A stretch of 64,000 nucleotides of DNA from NCBI GenBank assembly GCA_029269725.1, contig JARJHS010000004.1:492152-556151 (forward strand), in the 5' to 3' direction. Made by a program: the position numbers and the translations under genes. Each line of letters opens with the position of its first letter. The stretch's first letter is position 1. Under the pieces are notes generated by a model, which saw only the letters and a list, made by a program, of their open reading frames with translations, had not been told where the DNA came from and ran no database searches. The DNA is from Pollutibacter soli. Its GTDB lineage: Bacteria; Bacteroidota; Bacteroidia; Chitinophagales; Chitinophagaceae. Of this stretch, positions 1 through 8,373 are shown piece by piece.

Positions 1-50
1 TGAAACGGGTTAAACTGTTCCGCCGCGGCGGATCGAATCCCTCCCTCACC
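1..50 (+). tRNA. 3' part of a tRNA-Ser(TGA), cut by the window start
   Basis: The window appears to open at the anticodon: TGA at 1-3, then AA (positions 37-38 of the tRNA), the 3' anticodon-stem strand CGGGT, a long variable region, a T arm with loop ATCGAAT, the acceptor strand CCTCACC and discriminator G, all typical of class II tRNA-Ser. CCA is not fully encoded. Two oddities: the T loop begins with A instead of T54, and the T stem GGCGG/CCCTC has a central C-C mismatch. The 5' half lies outside the window, so the anticodon assignment is an inference. Confidence 0.6.
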
Positions 51-65
51 GCAGGAAAAGTAAAA

Positions 66-93
66 GCCTTCGCAGAAATGCGAAGGTTTTTTT
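66..93 (+). terminator. Rho-independent terminator after the tRNA
   Basis: Perfect 8-bp hairpin: CCTTCGCA at 67-74, loop GAAA, TGCGAAGG at 79-86, followed by seven T at 87-93. It sits 16 bases after the tRNA 3' end. Confidence 0.9.
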
Positions 94-497
94 ATAAAAT
101 TTAAAGATTTCAACAAAGCATTGATCGGCATAAGAGATCAGAACAAACACACCATGGTGGTTGAACTATATCCGCAGATTCTGTTGTGGTGTAAAGAACA
201 ACGTTGATTTTAGAAATGTATCCTCCGCTTCCGATCAAATCTTATCCTCCGCTGAATGAATTGGAAGAGGACTGCGACGGCAGATTTATTTTGTGCCAGG
301 TTTTTTTATGGATAGCGGCAAATTTCAATTTTCCGGCAAAACTTCCCAGGTATCCGATACTTGAAAGTATCGGATACCTGGCAGCTTTCAGCAATTTCGA
401 AAACGGTTTTGAGAAAAACAAGGGAAAAAAACTTCAGACTGAAAGAATATTCGCCTTTTTGAAAGGATTATTACTTTGAAATATCCTGTTAAAAATA
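94..497. other. Gene-poor stretch with a doubtful small ORF and a perfect inverted repeat
   Basis: A reading frame at 216-479 on the plus strand (ATG at 216, 87 codons, Pro- and Phe-rich start) has no recognisable domain and no visible promoter. I do not consider it a convincing gene. Its most notable feature is a perfect 15-bp inverted repeat at 346-360 and 367-381 with a 6-base loop and no T-tract. The stretch lies before the 3' end of the helicase gene on the other strand. Confidence 0.4.
346..381. repeat. Perfect 15-bp inverted repeat
   Basis: CCAGGTATCCGATAC at 346-360 is matched exactly by its reverse complement at 367-381, with loop TTGAAA. It would form a strong hairpin in either strand's RNA, but no T-run follows, so it is not a classical terminator. 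It could also be a protein-binding site or the scar of an element. Confidence 0.85.
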
Positions 498-3359
498 TTA
501 TCCAAACAACCACTCCACGTCTTCTTCACTCAGGTTATTGACAAAGCCATCAGCTGTGGAGATCAGATCTTCTGATAAATGTTTTTTTCGTTCCTGGAGA
601 GAAAGGATTTTTTCTTCGATAGTGTCTCTGCAGATCATTTTATAGGCAAAAACATTTTTCGTTTGCCCGATACGGTGAGTACGGTCGATCGCCTGCTGCT
701 GTACTGCCTCGTTCCACCAAGGGTCAACAAGAAATACATAGCCCGCTGCGGTGAGATTTAATCCGCTATTGCCTGCTTTCAGACTTATCAGGAAGATATT
801 GGTTTTGTTTTTCTCATCCTGGAACTGATCAACCATTTCCATGCGTTTTGCAGGCGGTGTACTACCATCAAAATGAAAAAAGCCAATACCGAGTGCGCGA
901 AGCCGATCAGCAATCAGATCCAGCATGCCTGTGAATTGCGAAAACACCAAAACCTTATGATCTTTCAGGTTGCTGGTCAACTCATCACACAGCACATCGA
1001 TTTTGACTGAATCAGAAGTTGTCTGTTCATCGGGACTGAGCAATAGTGGCGAATTGCATGTTTGTCTTAGTTTGAGAATTCCCTGAAGCACCGCAAGCTT
1101 ACTCTTATTCAACCCTTCCGATTTGATTTGCAAAAACAGATTGCTCCTGATATTATCTTTTATCTGGTCATAACATTCTTTTTGTGATGGATACATATTG
1201 CACCATAAAACCATTTCTGATTTTTCAGGGAGATCGGCCGCTACTTTTTCCTTTGTTCTGCGGAGCGAAAAAGCGGCAGTGAGTTTTTTTAATGCATTCA
1301 CTTTTTCTTCTTCCTGGTATCGATCGATCGGATCTGCATATTCTCTTTTGAAAAACTCAGGAGAACCTAATAAGCCCGGAAGAATAAAACTGTACTGGGC
1401 AAAAAGATCGAAAGTATTATTCATAAGTGGAGTACCACTTAACGCAAACCTGATTTCCGCATTCAGCTTTGCAACTGCTTTTGAAGTGAGTGCAGTCCTG
1501 TTTTTGATATTGTGACTTTCATCGAGTACGGCGACATGAAACTTGATCTCCATTAATTTTTCAATATCATTTCGAACCGTATTGTAACTGGAAATCATCA
1601 CCTGGAAATCCTTTTTTTCATCAAGTAATAATGCACGGTTATTGCCATAATATATCATCAATGATAATGACGGAGCGAATTTCGAAAATTCCTGTTGCCA
1701 GTTGTACATGAGTGAAGCCGGACAGATCACCAGAAATTTTGCTTCTGCCGTCATTAATGCACGATGAGCGATAAAAGAAATCGTCTGCAAAGTTTTTCCA
1801 AGACCCATATCATCTGCCAGTAATCCGCCTGCGCCAGCTTCCGCAAGCAGTGCCATCCACTCGAATCCTTTTTGCTGGTAGTTGCGCAGCTTAGCCTTTA
1901 TCGTTGAAGGCTGAGGAAACAAATTAATCTCAGTCGAATTCCACTGTTTCCACTTTTCCCACCAGGTTTCTTTGATTACCGTTTTCAGTACCAGTTTGCC
2001 CTCGTCATTTTCTGATTCTCCAAAGGCAAGCCAGCGTGGTACAGTGACTTGCTTCCCGTTGATCTTTCCATGCCTCATGATCAATCCAAACTGATCACGG
2101 TATTGTTCATCGAGTATGCCCATGGACCCATCTTTCAGCAAAACCGCACGCTGACCTGCGAGCAGTATTTTCTGAATCTCAACTGGTTGAATAATTTCTT
2201 TTCCAAACCTGAAATCAAGTTCGATTATAACATCAGCACCATTGGTCTGAACGATTTTTGAATTTGCTTCAATTTTAAAAGAAGAATAACGGAAATGTTC
2301 GAGAAGGTCCATTCCTATCACTTCGGTATTCAATTCCAGCAACCTGTGAAAGGTATTCAGGAACCATTGTTTCTTTTGCGCTTCAGCGAATGACAAATAA
2401 TAAGAACCGTTTAATTGCCTTGGAAAATTCGGATGAAGTGATTTCAGAAACTGATCGAAATCTTTTTCTGATTCCTGGTCTCTTAGAATAGTGTATGCCT
2501 TTCCGTTAACAACACGATGATCTTCTTTTTTGAATGGCGGATCAAGAACAAAACCATCATACTCCCATTCCGGATTGAACACCAGGAATTGTTTGCTGAT
2601 TTCACTTAGCCGCACGCGGTTTACCGGTTTTACCTGAATAGCAACAGTATCGAAAAGATTGTTACGTTCGACCTTGTTGTTTTTTTCAAGAACAGCCAGT
2701 ATATTTTCTTCGAATGCTGCTATGTTCAGACCAAATTGTCCGAGATCTGTTTTCTCAATCCAGCGGAGTGTTTCATAGTCAGTGTAGCTCAACTGGTAAT
2801 AAACGGAGTCAAGTTCGATCAGAAATCTTTTTCTTTTTATTTTTTCTGATGGCAGGGGCTGTCCGTTTACTATAAATAAAGGCTTGAGATCAAACGAAAC
2901 ATCCGATCTCGAAACAGAGAACTGTAATTGCGGCCTGGTAGTGCTGAAGGTGCAAGGTTGATTCGAAAAACGCTTATTGTCGAGCTGGATTTTATGATAA
3001 GTATCTACCTGTTCTGCAAACTGTTTGAACTCAGCAAATGCTTCATGCAATCTTCGTAATCTATATGATCCGGTAGCTTCCCTGAAGGATTTTACCGCTT
3101 CCTTCCGCGAGTATTTTTTTTCTGCTTCGGCAGTAATCCTGTTGTTCCCATCAACTGTAAATTTTTCCAGCGAATTGCGAAATACCGATTGGTTCAGAAA
3201 AAAATATTTCTGTATTTCATCGGAGTTTAATTCTTTCTCTTCGAATACAGGAATGCCGCCCTTTTTTGAAATATGAAGGGAACTAAAAAAAGGTTTTTCT
3301 GTGTGCAGTAGTGCCGGATTAAACAGCAATACCACCTTATGCTTCACTGGTTCGGACAT
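498..3359 (-). CDS. SNF2/RapA-family DEAD/H-box ATPase (DNA translocase)
   Basis: A 953-residue Swi2/Snf2-type ATPase. The C-terminal half carries the full helicase core: motif I DDMGLGKT near residue 515, the DEAH-type box DESH near 610, motif III SGTP near 640, then the helicase C domain with VFSQFTGMLDLI near 800 and the motif VI region DRTHRIGQ near 895. The N-terminal ~490 residues fit the bacterial SNF2-associated region, and no SWIM zinc finger is evident. Proteins of this family move on double-stranded DNA and remodel protein-DNA complexes. The ATG at 3359 is chosen over a GTG one codon upstream. It stands alone in its transcription unit. Confidence 0.92.
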   Translation of the reverse strand: MSEPVKHKVVLLFNPALLHTEKPFFSSLHISKKGGIPVFEEKELNSDEIQKYFFLNQSVFRNSLEKFTVDGNNRITAEAEKKYSRKEAVKSFREATGSYRLRRLHEAFAEFKQFAEQVDTYHKIQLDNKRFSNQPCTFSTTRPQLQFSVSRSDVSFDLKPLFIVNGQPLPSEKIKRKRFLIELDSVYYQLSYTDYETLRWIEKTDLGQFGLNIAAFEENILAVLEKNNKVERNNLFDTVAIQVKPVNRVRLSEISKQFLVFNPEWEYDGFVLDPPFKKEDHRVVNGKAYTILRDQESEKDFDQFLKSLHPNFPRQLNGSYYLSFAEAQKKQWFLNTFHRLLELNTEVIGMDLLEHFRYSSFKIEANSKIVQTNGADVIIELDFRFGKEIIQPVEIQKILLAGQRAVLLKDGSMGILDEQYRDQFGLIMRHGKINGKQVTVPRWLAFGESENDEGKLVLKTVIKETWWEKWKQWNSTEINLFPQPSTIKAKLRNYQQKGFEWMALLAEAGAGGLLADDMGLGKTLQTISFIAHRALMTAEAKFLVICPASLMYNWQQEFSKFAPSLSLMIYYGNNRALLLDEKKDFQVMISSYNTVRNDIEKLMEIKFHVAVLDESHNIKNRTALTSKAVAKLNAEIRFALSGTPLMNNTFDLFAQYSFILPGLLGSPEFFKREYADPIDRYQEEEKVNALKKLTAAFSLRRTKEKVAADLPEKSEMVLWCNMYPSQKECYDQIKDNIRSNLFLQIKSEGLNKSKLAVLQGILKLRQTCNSPLLLSPDEQTTSDSVKIDVLCDELTSNLKDHKVLVFSQFTGMLDLIADRLRALGIGFFHFDGSTPPAKRMEMVDQFQDEKNKTNIFLISLKAGNSGLNLTAAGYVFLVDPWWNEAVQQQAIDRTHRIGQTKNVFAYKMICRDTIEEKILSLQERKKHLSEDLISTADGFVNNLSEEDVEWLFG

Positions 3360-3478
3360 CACTGATTTTGAAATAATTTATCAGAATGAAAAGCGCGAAT
3401 ATAAATCAGAATTGATGTTTGGGAATCAAAGAATTTGTCTGTGTAAAATCTGTATTTAATGCTTTATCTACGGGGTTT

Positions 3479-4216
3479 TTATTGACAAACATATCCTCCA
3501 TCAACACTGAACAACGAGCCTGTGACAAAAGTAGCTTCATCTGAAAGCAGAAAAGCCACCGCGTTTGCAATTTCCTGCGGTTGACCTATTCGTCCCCATG
3601 GTTGAACTTTGTTGAGGTCGTTCATCACGTCCTCTTTCCTGACATGGAATGTATTTACAAAAGTGTTGACGGCATTGTCGAGCAGGGGAGTATCAATTGT
3701 GCCTGGGCAAATACAGTTTACCCTAACCTGGAAGGGTGCACAATCAATGGCAGTGCTTTTTGTCAATTGGCCTATAGCACCTTTTGTAAGACCATATACC
3801 GCGCTGCTGGCTTTCCCTACAAAACACTGATCTGATCCCATAAGAACCACCGAACCGCTTTTTTGTTTTTTCATTATGGGTAGTACCTCGCGAAGCAGGA
3901 GAAATGTACCGCGGATATTAATGCTCATAATATTATCCAGTTGCTCAGGCGAGGTGCTTTCAATATCAGCAAAAAGATGAACGCCTGCATTGGAAAATAA
4001 CAGGTTAATTTGTCCGTGTTTCTCAAAAACAGTTTTTACCGCGTTTTGAATCTGGGTGTAATCGCGAACATCACATTGGATAAATTGCGGATCGGGCTCG
4101 GCGGGGCCTTTATTATCGAAATTGTATACGATGGCTCCTCTTGATTTTAAGAGTTCAAAGGTGGCTCTACCTATTCCTGAATTTGCTCCCGTAACGATGG
4201 CTATTTTTCCCTGCAT
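3479..4216 (-). CDS. Short-chain dehydrogenase/reductase (classical SDR)
   Basis: 245 residues, the usual length of a classical SDR. Visible motifs are the Rossmann glycine signature TGANSGIG at residues 9-16, NAG in SNAGVH near 85, the catalytic Ser in VVLMGSDQ, and YGLTK (YxxxK) near 150. The aspartate after beta-2 (YNFDNKG) suggests NAD preference. The C-terminal GSLFSVDGGY is the usual family ending. The substrate cannot be told from sequence. It lies 119 bases upstream of the SNF2 gene on the same strand and is probably a separate unit. Confidence 0.88.
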   Translation of the reverse strand: MQGKIAIVTGANSGIGRATFELLKSRGAIVYNFDNKGPAEPDPQFIQCDVRDYTQIQNAVKTVFEKHGQINLLFSNAGVHLFADIESTSPEQLDNIMSINIRGTFLLLREVLPIMKKQKSGSVVLMGSDQCFVGKASSAVYGLTKGAIGQLTKSTAIDCAPFQVRVNCICPGTIDTPLLDNAVNTFVNTFHVRKEDVMNDLNKVQPWGRIGQPQEIANAVAFLLSDEATFVTGSLFSVDGGYVCQ

Positions 4217-4388
4217 AGTATTCTTTCAGTTTTAAATCGAGGTCGTGAAATTAGGGATACGTGAGGAAATTAATGCATATGTGGGTTGGACGTTAAAGGT
4301 TGAAAGTGTAGAGTTGAACAGTCCTTTGAGAGGTCGATTAACGATCAGCGGAATTTCCTGTTGGTGCAATTCGTAGTTTTAAAGCGAA

Positions 4389-4709
4389 CTAAGGTTTCCC
4401 GGTTATTGAAGTAGCGCGGTTACTAAACATCTTCATAGGTTTTTCTGATTGATCAATCACCATAAAGAAAATGACGGTATAACCCCCAGGTATTCCGTCT
4501 GTACCTTTTACCCGGATTCTATGCATGCTGTTGTTTAAAGACATCAGTTTGTATTCGCATTCTTTTATCCGGTATACCCGATATTCATCTTTTGCACCGG
4601 ATTGTTTATCTATCTGGAATTGACATGAATCTTTGCTTCCAATGATCAATGTCGCTGTCTCTGATTGCCCGTTTTTTTTGAGGCGCAGTTTATAGGCGGT
4701 ACCAGATTT
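4389..4709 (-). pseudogene. Soluble C-terminal fragment of a frameshifted gene (no start codon)
   Basis: An open frame ending at 4389 has no ATG. Within it the codons KSGTAYKLRLKKNGQ run up to two in-frame stops, TGA-TTT-TGA (4710-4718). The upstream membrane-protein frame ends at the second of these stops and is in the same frame. Between them a third frame reads sensibly (…GKEADVS…FENLVPP…CASKK) from the A4 run at 4745-4748 to the A8 run at 4672-4679 (both read on the minus strand). An extra A in the first run and a missing A in the second would join everything into one protein of about 218 residues. No family recognised. Confidence 0.5.
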
Positions 4710-4715
4710 TCAAAA

Positions 4716-5045
4716 TCAACATTTTCCCTGGATACATCTGCTTCTTTTCCCTGTAAACAGAATAACCATAAGTTCTGAAAGAATCAGAAGGAAGCTGATC
4801 ATTGTTAATGAAACCACCCGGTTGAAATTTCTTACCGTATTGCCATTTGCGAATGGTATCAGCGCTATCAATGCACCAAATCCAACTGCCAGAATAACCA
4901 GCAAAATAGTTCCACCAAAAACATTCAGTAAAAAATCTGTCGGGACACCAGAGGCTGAAAGATCTGCTCTTTCCGAATACAGGTATTGGAAAAGCAAATA
5001 AAGCATCAGTAAAACCGCCGTCAACCGGAGTCCTTTATTTTTCAT
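4716..5045 (-). CDS. Small membrane protein, possibly the N-terminal half of a frameshifted gene
   Basis: 109 residues from ATG 5045. Three hydrophobic segments are visible: about residues 7-25, 38-63 and 79-97, ending LSELMVILF. The last 12 residues (TGKRSRCIQGKC) are basic, unlike the alternative frame. They follow an A4 run where removing one base would continue the protein into an acidic linker and then the downstream fragment. No family recognised. See the companion fragment at 4389-4709. Confidence 0.55.
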   Translation of the reverse strand: MKNKGLRLTAVLLMLYLLFQYLYSERADLSASGVPTDFLLNVFGGTILLVILAVGFGALIALIPFANGNTVRNFNRVVSLTMISFLLILSELMVILFTGKRSRCIQGKC

Positions 5046-5180
5046 TTGGTTATAAAATCAGAAAAAGGTAAAATACTTAAACAATCCGGTAATATCGATC
5101 TTTTCAATGTCACGATATTTGGCAACCTTAGCCGAATAGCAATCTGGTTAGCTTTGGCTCTGATCTTATACGGCACAGTT

Positions 5181-5213
5181 AAAAATGCCCCCTCTTTTGA
5201 GGGGCATTTTTTT
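5181..5213. terminator. Bidirectional terminator-like hairpin in a divergent spacer
   Basis: A-run, then TGCCCCCTC at 5186-5194, loop TTTT, GAGGGGCA at 5199-5206 (one bulged C), then T7 (5207-5213). The flanking genes both point away from it, so it cannot end either of them. It would end a short plus-strand transcript from about 5046-5180, or be a relic. Confidence 0.7.
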
Positions 5214-5370
5214 AAGTTAATAGGTACAGGGAAGAAGCAAGTTTCGAGGCCCGAACTGCGAAGAACGAATGGAGTAAAGGCAGGGACCGAAGGGCAAAAT
5301 ACGAATGGAAAAAGTCTGAAATACAGAGGAAAGGACGGGAAACGATAAACGAACAACGAAGTAAAGTGAA
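5214..5370. repeat. Purine-rich quasi-repeat filler
   Basis: About 150 bases of A/G-rich, weakly periodic sequence with units such as CGAA, GAATGGA and GAACAACGAAG, without a convincing ORF or domain. It resembles the segments at 48838-48895 and (on the complement) 41160-41275. Confidence 0.5.
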
Positions 5371-5375
5371 ACTGC

Positions 5376-5383
5376 TAGTTTTG
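5376..5383 (+). promoter_or_regulatory. TAnnTTTG -7 promoter box for the UxaA-type dehydratase
   Basis: TAGTTTTG matches the Bacteroidota -7 consensus TAnnTTTG exactly. Transcription would begin near 5390, which supports ATG 5421 as the start rather than the in-frame TTG at 5388. No clear -33 TTG is seen, so activation by a regulator is possible. Confidence 0.5.
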
Positions 5384-5420
5384 TATATTGATTCTTCAAA
5401 CAGCCTTACTGATTTTAGAT

Positions 5421-7073
5421 ATGAAACAAAAAGTACTTAAAGTACATCCAGAGGATAATGTGATCGTTGCACTGACAGATCTTTCAAAAAATGATATCAT
5501 TGATTTTGAAGGAACAGATTATATACTCGCTGACGATATTCCTGCCAAACATAAATTTTTAACCAAGGATCTTTCCGAAGGTGATTCTGTTTATATGTAT
5601 GGAGTTCTTGTCGGTAAAACTAAATCTCCGATTAAAAAAGGTGGTATTATTTCGACTGCAAACCTGAAACATGCGAGTAATGAGTTCAGTCTGCACGAAA
5701 GAAACACAGATTGGGCAAAGCCGGATGTTTCTGAATTCAGCAATCGCACGTTTATGGGTTATCATCGTGCGAATGGCGAAGTTGGTACAGCCAATTACTG
5801 GATCGTCGTGCCATTGGTTTTTTGTGAAACGCGAAATATGGATGTGTTGCAACAGGCACTGGTGAACAACCTGGGCTATGGGAATCCGGATGGCTACAGC
5901 AACCAGGCACAACAACTTATTGGATTGTACAAAGCTGGCAAGTCTGTAGAAGAAATCCTGGAATCGGATCTGGGTTCTGCAGGAGGAAATCTGGAATCAG
6001 AAAGAATATTTCCTAATGTTGATGGAGTAAAATTCCTGAACCATCAGCTCGGTTGTGGTGGTACGCGACAGGATGCAAGAGCTCTTTGTGGTCTGCTCGC
6101 AGGTTATATCACCCATCCGAATGTTGCCGGTGCAACAGTACTCAGTCTTGGCTGTCAGAATGCGCAGGTTTCACTTCTGGAAGAAGAGATTATCAAACGC
6201 GACGTCAATTTCAGCAAACCAATCTTTATACTTGAACAACAAAAGATAGGAACGGAGTCTGCATTGTTATCGCAAGCGATCAGGCAAACATTTGCAGGAT
6301 TAATGATTGCCAATATGCAAACGCGTAAACCTGCACCGCTGAGTAAACTTTGTATCGGACTCGAATGTGGGGGCAGTGATGGTTTCAGCGGAATTTCTGC
6401 CAACCCGGCGATAGGGTACACTTCTGATTTGCTGGTAGCCCTTGGCGGTAGTGTGATTCTTTCCGAGTATCCAGAGCTTTGTGGAGTAGAACAGGAGTTA
6501 AGCGACAGATGTGTTGATCAGGAAAAGGCCGAGAGATTTATGGAGCTGATGCGCACATATAATGATCGTGCAAAAGCAGTAGGTAGTGGATTTGATATGA
6601 ATCCATCTCCCGGAAATATCCGCGACGGCTTAATTACGGATGCGATCAAGTCGGCCGGAGCTGCAAAAAAAGGAGGTACTTCTCCGGTTACAGATGTGCT
6701 GGATTATCCGGAGAAAGTTACCAAACCCGGACTCACTTTATTGTGTACTCCCGGAAATGATGTTGAGTCAACTACTGCTGAAGTGGGTAGCGGAGCCAAT
6801 ATCGTATTATTCACGACAGGACTTGGAACACCTACCGGCAATCCGATAGCGCCGGTTGTTAAAATATCGTCTAATACCAAGCTGTACAGGAAAATGAATG
6901 ATATCATTGATATTAATACAGGTACGATCATAGAAGGGGAGGAGACGATTGAACAGGCAGGGCGAAGAATACTGGAATATGTGATTAAGGTGGCCAGCGG
7001 AGAACAGACGGTGAGTGCCGTCCGGCATAACCAGAATGATTTTATACCCTGGAAAAGAGGTGTCAGCTTGTAA
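5421..7073 (+). CDS. uxaA: UxaA-family (altronate/galactarate-type) dehydratase
   Basis: A 550-residue protein with an N-terminal SAF domain (about 1-90) and a C-terminal D-galactarate dehydratase/altronate hydrolase domain. Recognisable signatures are GEVGTANYWIVVPL, NHQLGCGGT, LECGGSDGFSG and the C-terminal GLGTPTGNPIAPVVK. Characterised members dehydrate altronate, galactarate or related sugar acids to 2-keto-3-deoxy acids in the cytoplasm, using Fe2+ or Mn2+. The actual substrate here is unknown; the neighbours (AraC, SDR, MFS importer, GH172, FAH enzyme) suggest an aldonate from the locus sugar. ATG 5421 fits the promoter position and the family N-terminus. It is the first gene of the catabolic locus. 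Confidence 0.85.
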   Translation: MKQKVLKVHPEDNVIVALTDLSKNDIIDFEGTDYILADDIPAKHKFLTKDLSEGDSVYMYGVLVGKTKSPIKKGGIISTANLKHASNEFSLHERNTDWAKPDVSEFSNRTFMGYHRANGEVGTANYWIVVPLVFCETRNMDVLQQALVNNLGYGNPDGYSNQAQQLIGLYKAGKSVEEILESDLGSAGGNLESERIFPNVDGVKFLNHQLGCGGTRQDARALCGLLAGYITHPNVAGATVLSLGCQNAQVSLLEEEIIKRDVNFSKPIFILEQQKIGTESALLSQAIRQTFAGLMIANMQTRKPAPLSKLCIGLECGGSDGFSGISANPAIGYTSDLLVALGGSVILSEYPELCGVEQELSDRCVDQEKAERFMELMRTYNDRAKAVGSGFDMNPSPGNIRDGLITDAIKSAGAAKKGGTSPVTDVLDYPEKVTKPGLTLLCTPGNDVESTTAEVGSGANIVLFTTGLGTPTGNPIAPVVKISSNTKLYRKMNDIIDINTGTIIEGEETIEQAGRRILEYVIKVASGEQTVSAVRHNQNDFIPWKRGVSL

Positions 7074-7182
7074 ATACAAGTTAAAATGGTTGTGAATACG
7101 GTCAATTTGATTTATTTTGGAATCGGATATAATCATTAATATGCAATGGTATTAGTGATCAACCCAACGATGGCCAAGCGTA

Positions 7183-8076
7183 ATGAAGCCGCTCCTTAAA
7201 ATAGTAGATACCCAACAGAACAGTGCGTTCCAGATCATGAAGGTGAATGAAGCTCATTTCTTTCCTTCATGGCATTTCCATCCCGAATTTGAAATCATGC
7301 TGGTGCAGAAAGGGTCAGGAATTCGTTTTGCCGGCGATAGCATGGAACGGTTCCAGGAAGGTGATCTTGTGTTTTATGGCAATAATCTTCCGCATCTCTA
7401 TCGCAGCGATAAGGAATATTATGAACAGAAAAATGGCGACCTGCGTGCACAGGCAACGGTGGTTTATTTTAAAGAAAATTTTCTAGGCGATAGTTTCTGG
7501 AAACTACCGGATGTGAGTTCCATCCGGAAATTGTTTCAGCAGGCAAGAAGAGGAATGAAATTCAAAGGCCGCGCGCAGCAGGAACTCATCAGGCATATCG
7601 AGCAGCTCGACGAAAAAAAAGATGGCATTGGAAAAATTATCGATCTGCTGACTATCCTGAAAATTATGTCTTCAACAAATGAATATGATCTTCTCTCAAG
7701 CAGCGCTTTTACCGCATATAGTGATGATGATGATTGTGAAAGAATAAATAAGATCTATCAGCATATACTGGACAATTACGCCAGCAATCCGACATTGGAA
7801 GAAGTATCAAAACTCGCGTTCATGAGCGAGACTGCTTTTTGCAGATATTTTAAATCCAGGACCAACAAAACCTATATTCAGTTCCTGAATGAAATTAAGA
7901 TAGGGAATGCATGCAAGATGCTAATCGATAATAAACTGAATATCTCACAGGTTTGCTACCAGACGGGCTTCAACAATTTCAATCATTTCAATAATCAGTT
8001 CAAGAGAATAACCGGACTTACACCAGGGCAATATCAGCATAAGTACATCGGCTCTGCGTCAGGTGTGCTTGTGTGA
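7183..8076 (+). CDS. AraC-family transcriptional regulator with cupin sensor
   Basis: 297 residues. The N-terminal cupin-type domain (residues 20-120) shows FPSWHFHPEFEIMLV, the histidine-rich sugar-binding fold of AraC proteins. The C-terminal double HTH (about 195-290) shows LEEVSKLAFMSETAFCRYF and the family signature around QVCYQTGFNNFNHF…RITGLTPGQYQ. It probably senses a sugar or pathway intermediate and controls the flanking operons. A 61-bp element upstream of 8374 and again upstream of 13154, with half-sites 21 bp apart, is a candidate binding site. It starts 110 bases after the UxaA-type gene, same strand. Confidence 0.9.
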   Translation: MKPLLKIVDTQQNSAFQIMKVNEAHFFPSWHFHPEFEIMLVQKGSGIRFAGDSMERFQEGDLVFYGNNLPHLYRSDKEYYEQKNGDLRAQATVVYFKENFLGDSFWKLPDVSSIRKLFQQARRGMKFKGRAQQELIRHIEQLDEKKDGIGKIIDLLTILKIMSSTNEYDLLSSSAFTAYSDDDDCERINKIYQHILDNYASNPTLEEVSKLAFMSETAFCRYFKSRTNKTYIQFLNEIKIGNACKMLIDNKLNISQVCYQTGFNNFNHFNNQFKRITGLTPGQYQHKYIGSASGVLV

Positions 8077-8098
8077 TCTGACTTTTCAAATCTTGGGA

Positions 8099-8208
8099 TT
8101 TCCCGCAGGATATGCGGATCAAACAGCACGCAGATGTTTGCTGAATATAGAATTATACCAGATCTGCGTTCATCTGCGAGTATTTAATCAGCACTGATCT
8201 GCGGGAAA
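8099..8208. repeat. TCTGCG-type inverted-repeat element, copy A
   Basis: A 110-bp element bounded by a perfect 10-bp terminal inverted repeat (TTTCCCGCAG at 8099-8108, CTGCGGGAAA at 8199-8208). Inside are further copies of the hexamer, including a perfect 8-bp pair, ACGCAGAT at 8128-8135 and ATCTGCGT at 8162-8169. Related elements lie at 36980-37115 and 59487-59577. It encodes nothing. Confidence 0.8.
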
Positions 8209-8261
8209 ATTTCTGATGGAATGAATCAAAATGAAAGGTGTTGTCGTCTTTGTCAATATTG

Positions 8262-8322
8262 TTCAGTGCCCCGCTAAATTGCTTCAGCATTTCTTTTTTT
8301 TATCTGTTTATTTTTATAGCGT
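8262..8322 (+). promoter_or_regulatory. Shared 61-bp regulatory element, copy 1 (candidate AraC site)
   Basis: This segment aligns without gaps to 12841-12901, with about 70% identity. The best block is CGnTAAATTGCTTCA. In both copies a TTCA-type half-site (8262, 12841) recurs exactly 21 bases later (8283, 12862). That is two helical turns, the classic geometry of AraC-family direct half-sites. An AT-rich TATTTTTAT stretch follows at 8309-8317, a possible -7 region. It lies about 50-110 bases upstream of the SDR start. Confidence 0.6.
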
Positions 8323-8373
8323 GCCGGTATTTTTCCCGGCAGTTTTTTTAACGATTGCAAAAGCCGGATCTTT

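Noticed and set aside
5046-5348. 100-codon plus-strand frame in the spacer before the UxaA-type gene
   Set aside because: It runs through the terminator-like hairpin and into repeat filler. No domain and no proper start context.
5388-5420. Upstream TTG start for the UxaA-type dehydratase
   Set aside because: It falls at or before the expected transcription start and adds residues unlike the family N-terminus.
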